A stretch of DNA of 18,661 bases from Chloromonas sp. AAM2 (lineage: Eukaryota > Chlorophyta > Chlorophyceae > Chlamydomonadales > Chlamydomonadaceae): positions 1 to 18,661 of the forward strand of contig QAXH01000372.1 in assembly GCA_004335635.1 (NCBI GenBank), in the 5' to 3' direction. Position numbers and translations under genes: made by a program. Below the pieces are notes generated by a model. It had not been told where the DNA came from. It did no database searches and worked only from the letters and a program-made list of their open reading frames with translations. This document shows positions 18,336 to 18,661 of this stretch, piece by piece (position 1 is the stretch's first letter; each line of letters begins with the position of its first letter).

Positions 18336-18661
18336 GTAGCATAGCAGCAGCCGGGGTCACTGCTGCAGTGTGTGTACTTCCGGTTTCGGAGTGTAGAGCC
18401 GCTGGTCGAGGTTGTCGTCCAGCAATTCTAGTCATTGTTGTTTTGGCACAAAACCCTCAGATCAGCCTGAAACTGAAGTGCCCTGGACCACACATGAATT
18501 CTTGCTGTAGGCCCCATGGAGGTCTGATATGTCTGGGAGTAGGGCATCCAACTGCTGTCCCACAATATATATATATGTATTTACACCAGGTATATATTTG
18601 TATATGTATTTACACCAGGGAAGCCGTCAGAGGACACGGAACGGGATGAGCACCGCCCTGG
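18336..18661 (+). other. start of SEC3 intron 21, window edge
   Basis: Begins at CCGAG|GTAGCA. If the donor were not used, a TAG at 18337-18339 would end the protein at about residue 814, well short of the family's C-terminus, so an intron is favoured. The right half is taken up by the third dispersed repeat. Confidence 0.55.
18572..18661 (+). repeat. dispersed repeat, copy 3, with duplicated terminus
   Basis: TATATGTATTTACACCAGG is present at 18572-18590 and again at 18601-18619. The second copy continues into the full repeat, which runs off the window end. A short TA run (about 18565-18576) precedes it. Confidence 0.85.

Noticed and set aside
18337..18339. TAG as the true SEC3 stop
   Set aside because: It overlaps a plausible donor (CCGAG|GTAGCA), and the SEC3 C-terminal region would be missing.

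Overview
The window looks like nuclear DNA of a green alga, most likely chlorophycean or volvocalean. It is moderately GC-rich. Genes are split into many short exons by GT-AG introns of about 0.25-0.55 kb, the start context is AACATGGCC, and CATG/GCATGC words and microsatellites are very common. I can place it in the Chlorophyta by its best gene, whose protein resembles the plant SEC3 family; I cannot name the species. All gene models were built by hand from splice sites, reading phase and protein plausibility.

Layout. 1-1150 is repeat-rich sequence with no convincing gene: a roughly 100-bp direct duplication (301 and 482) and one copy, on the minus strand, of a dispersed repeat that recurs at 16400 and 18601. 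1153-2312 (minus) holds a chain of coding-looking segments of unknown function, either a real gene with an unresolved 5' end or a decaying copy. 2460-4880 is mostly intergenic, with a 67-bp direct repeat at 2987 and 3575. 5421-7511 (minus) is a six-exon gene for a roughly 342-residue unrecognised protein with a C-terminal hydrophobic anchor. A 417-bp gap then separates it from the main gene, which diverges on the plus strand.

7929 to the right edge is a large split gene. It has at least 21 exons (about 813 codons present) encoding an exocyst subunit SEC3 (EXOC1) orthologue. The model contains the N-terminal lipid-binding PH-like region and the central coiled-coil core. The C-terminal part and true stop lie beyond the window. 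Exon phases are consistent at all 20 internal junctions. The introns contain small repeats, and two dispersed-repeat copies lie in introns 17 and 21.

Functionally, SEC3 marks the plasma membrane and tethers secretory vesicles. Its divergent neighbour may be a tail-anchored membrane protein that shares the intergenic promoter region; no functional link is shown. The window has no operon, CRISPR array, rRNA or convincing tRNA. The most notable points are the intact chlorophyte SEC3 model, the unrecognised tail-anchored partner gene, the dispersed repeat, and the strong CATG over-representation near the left end.
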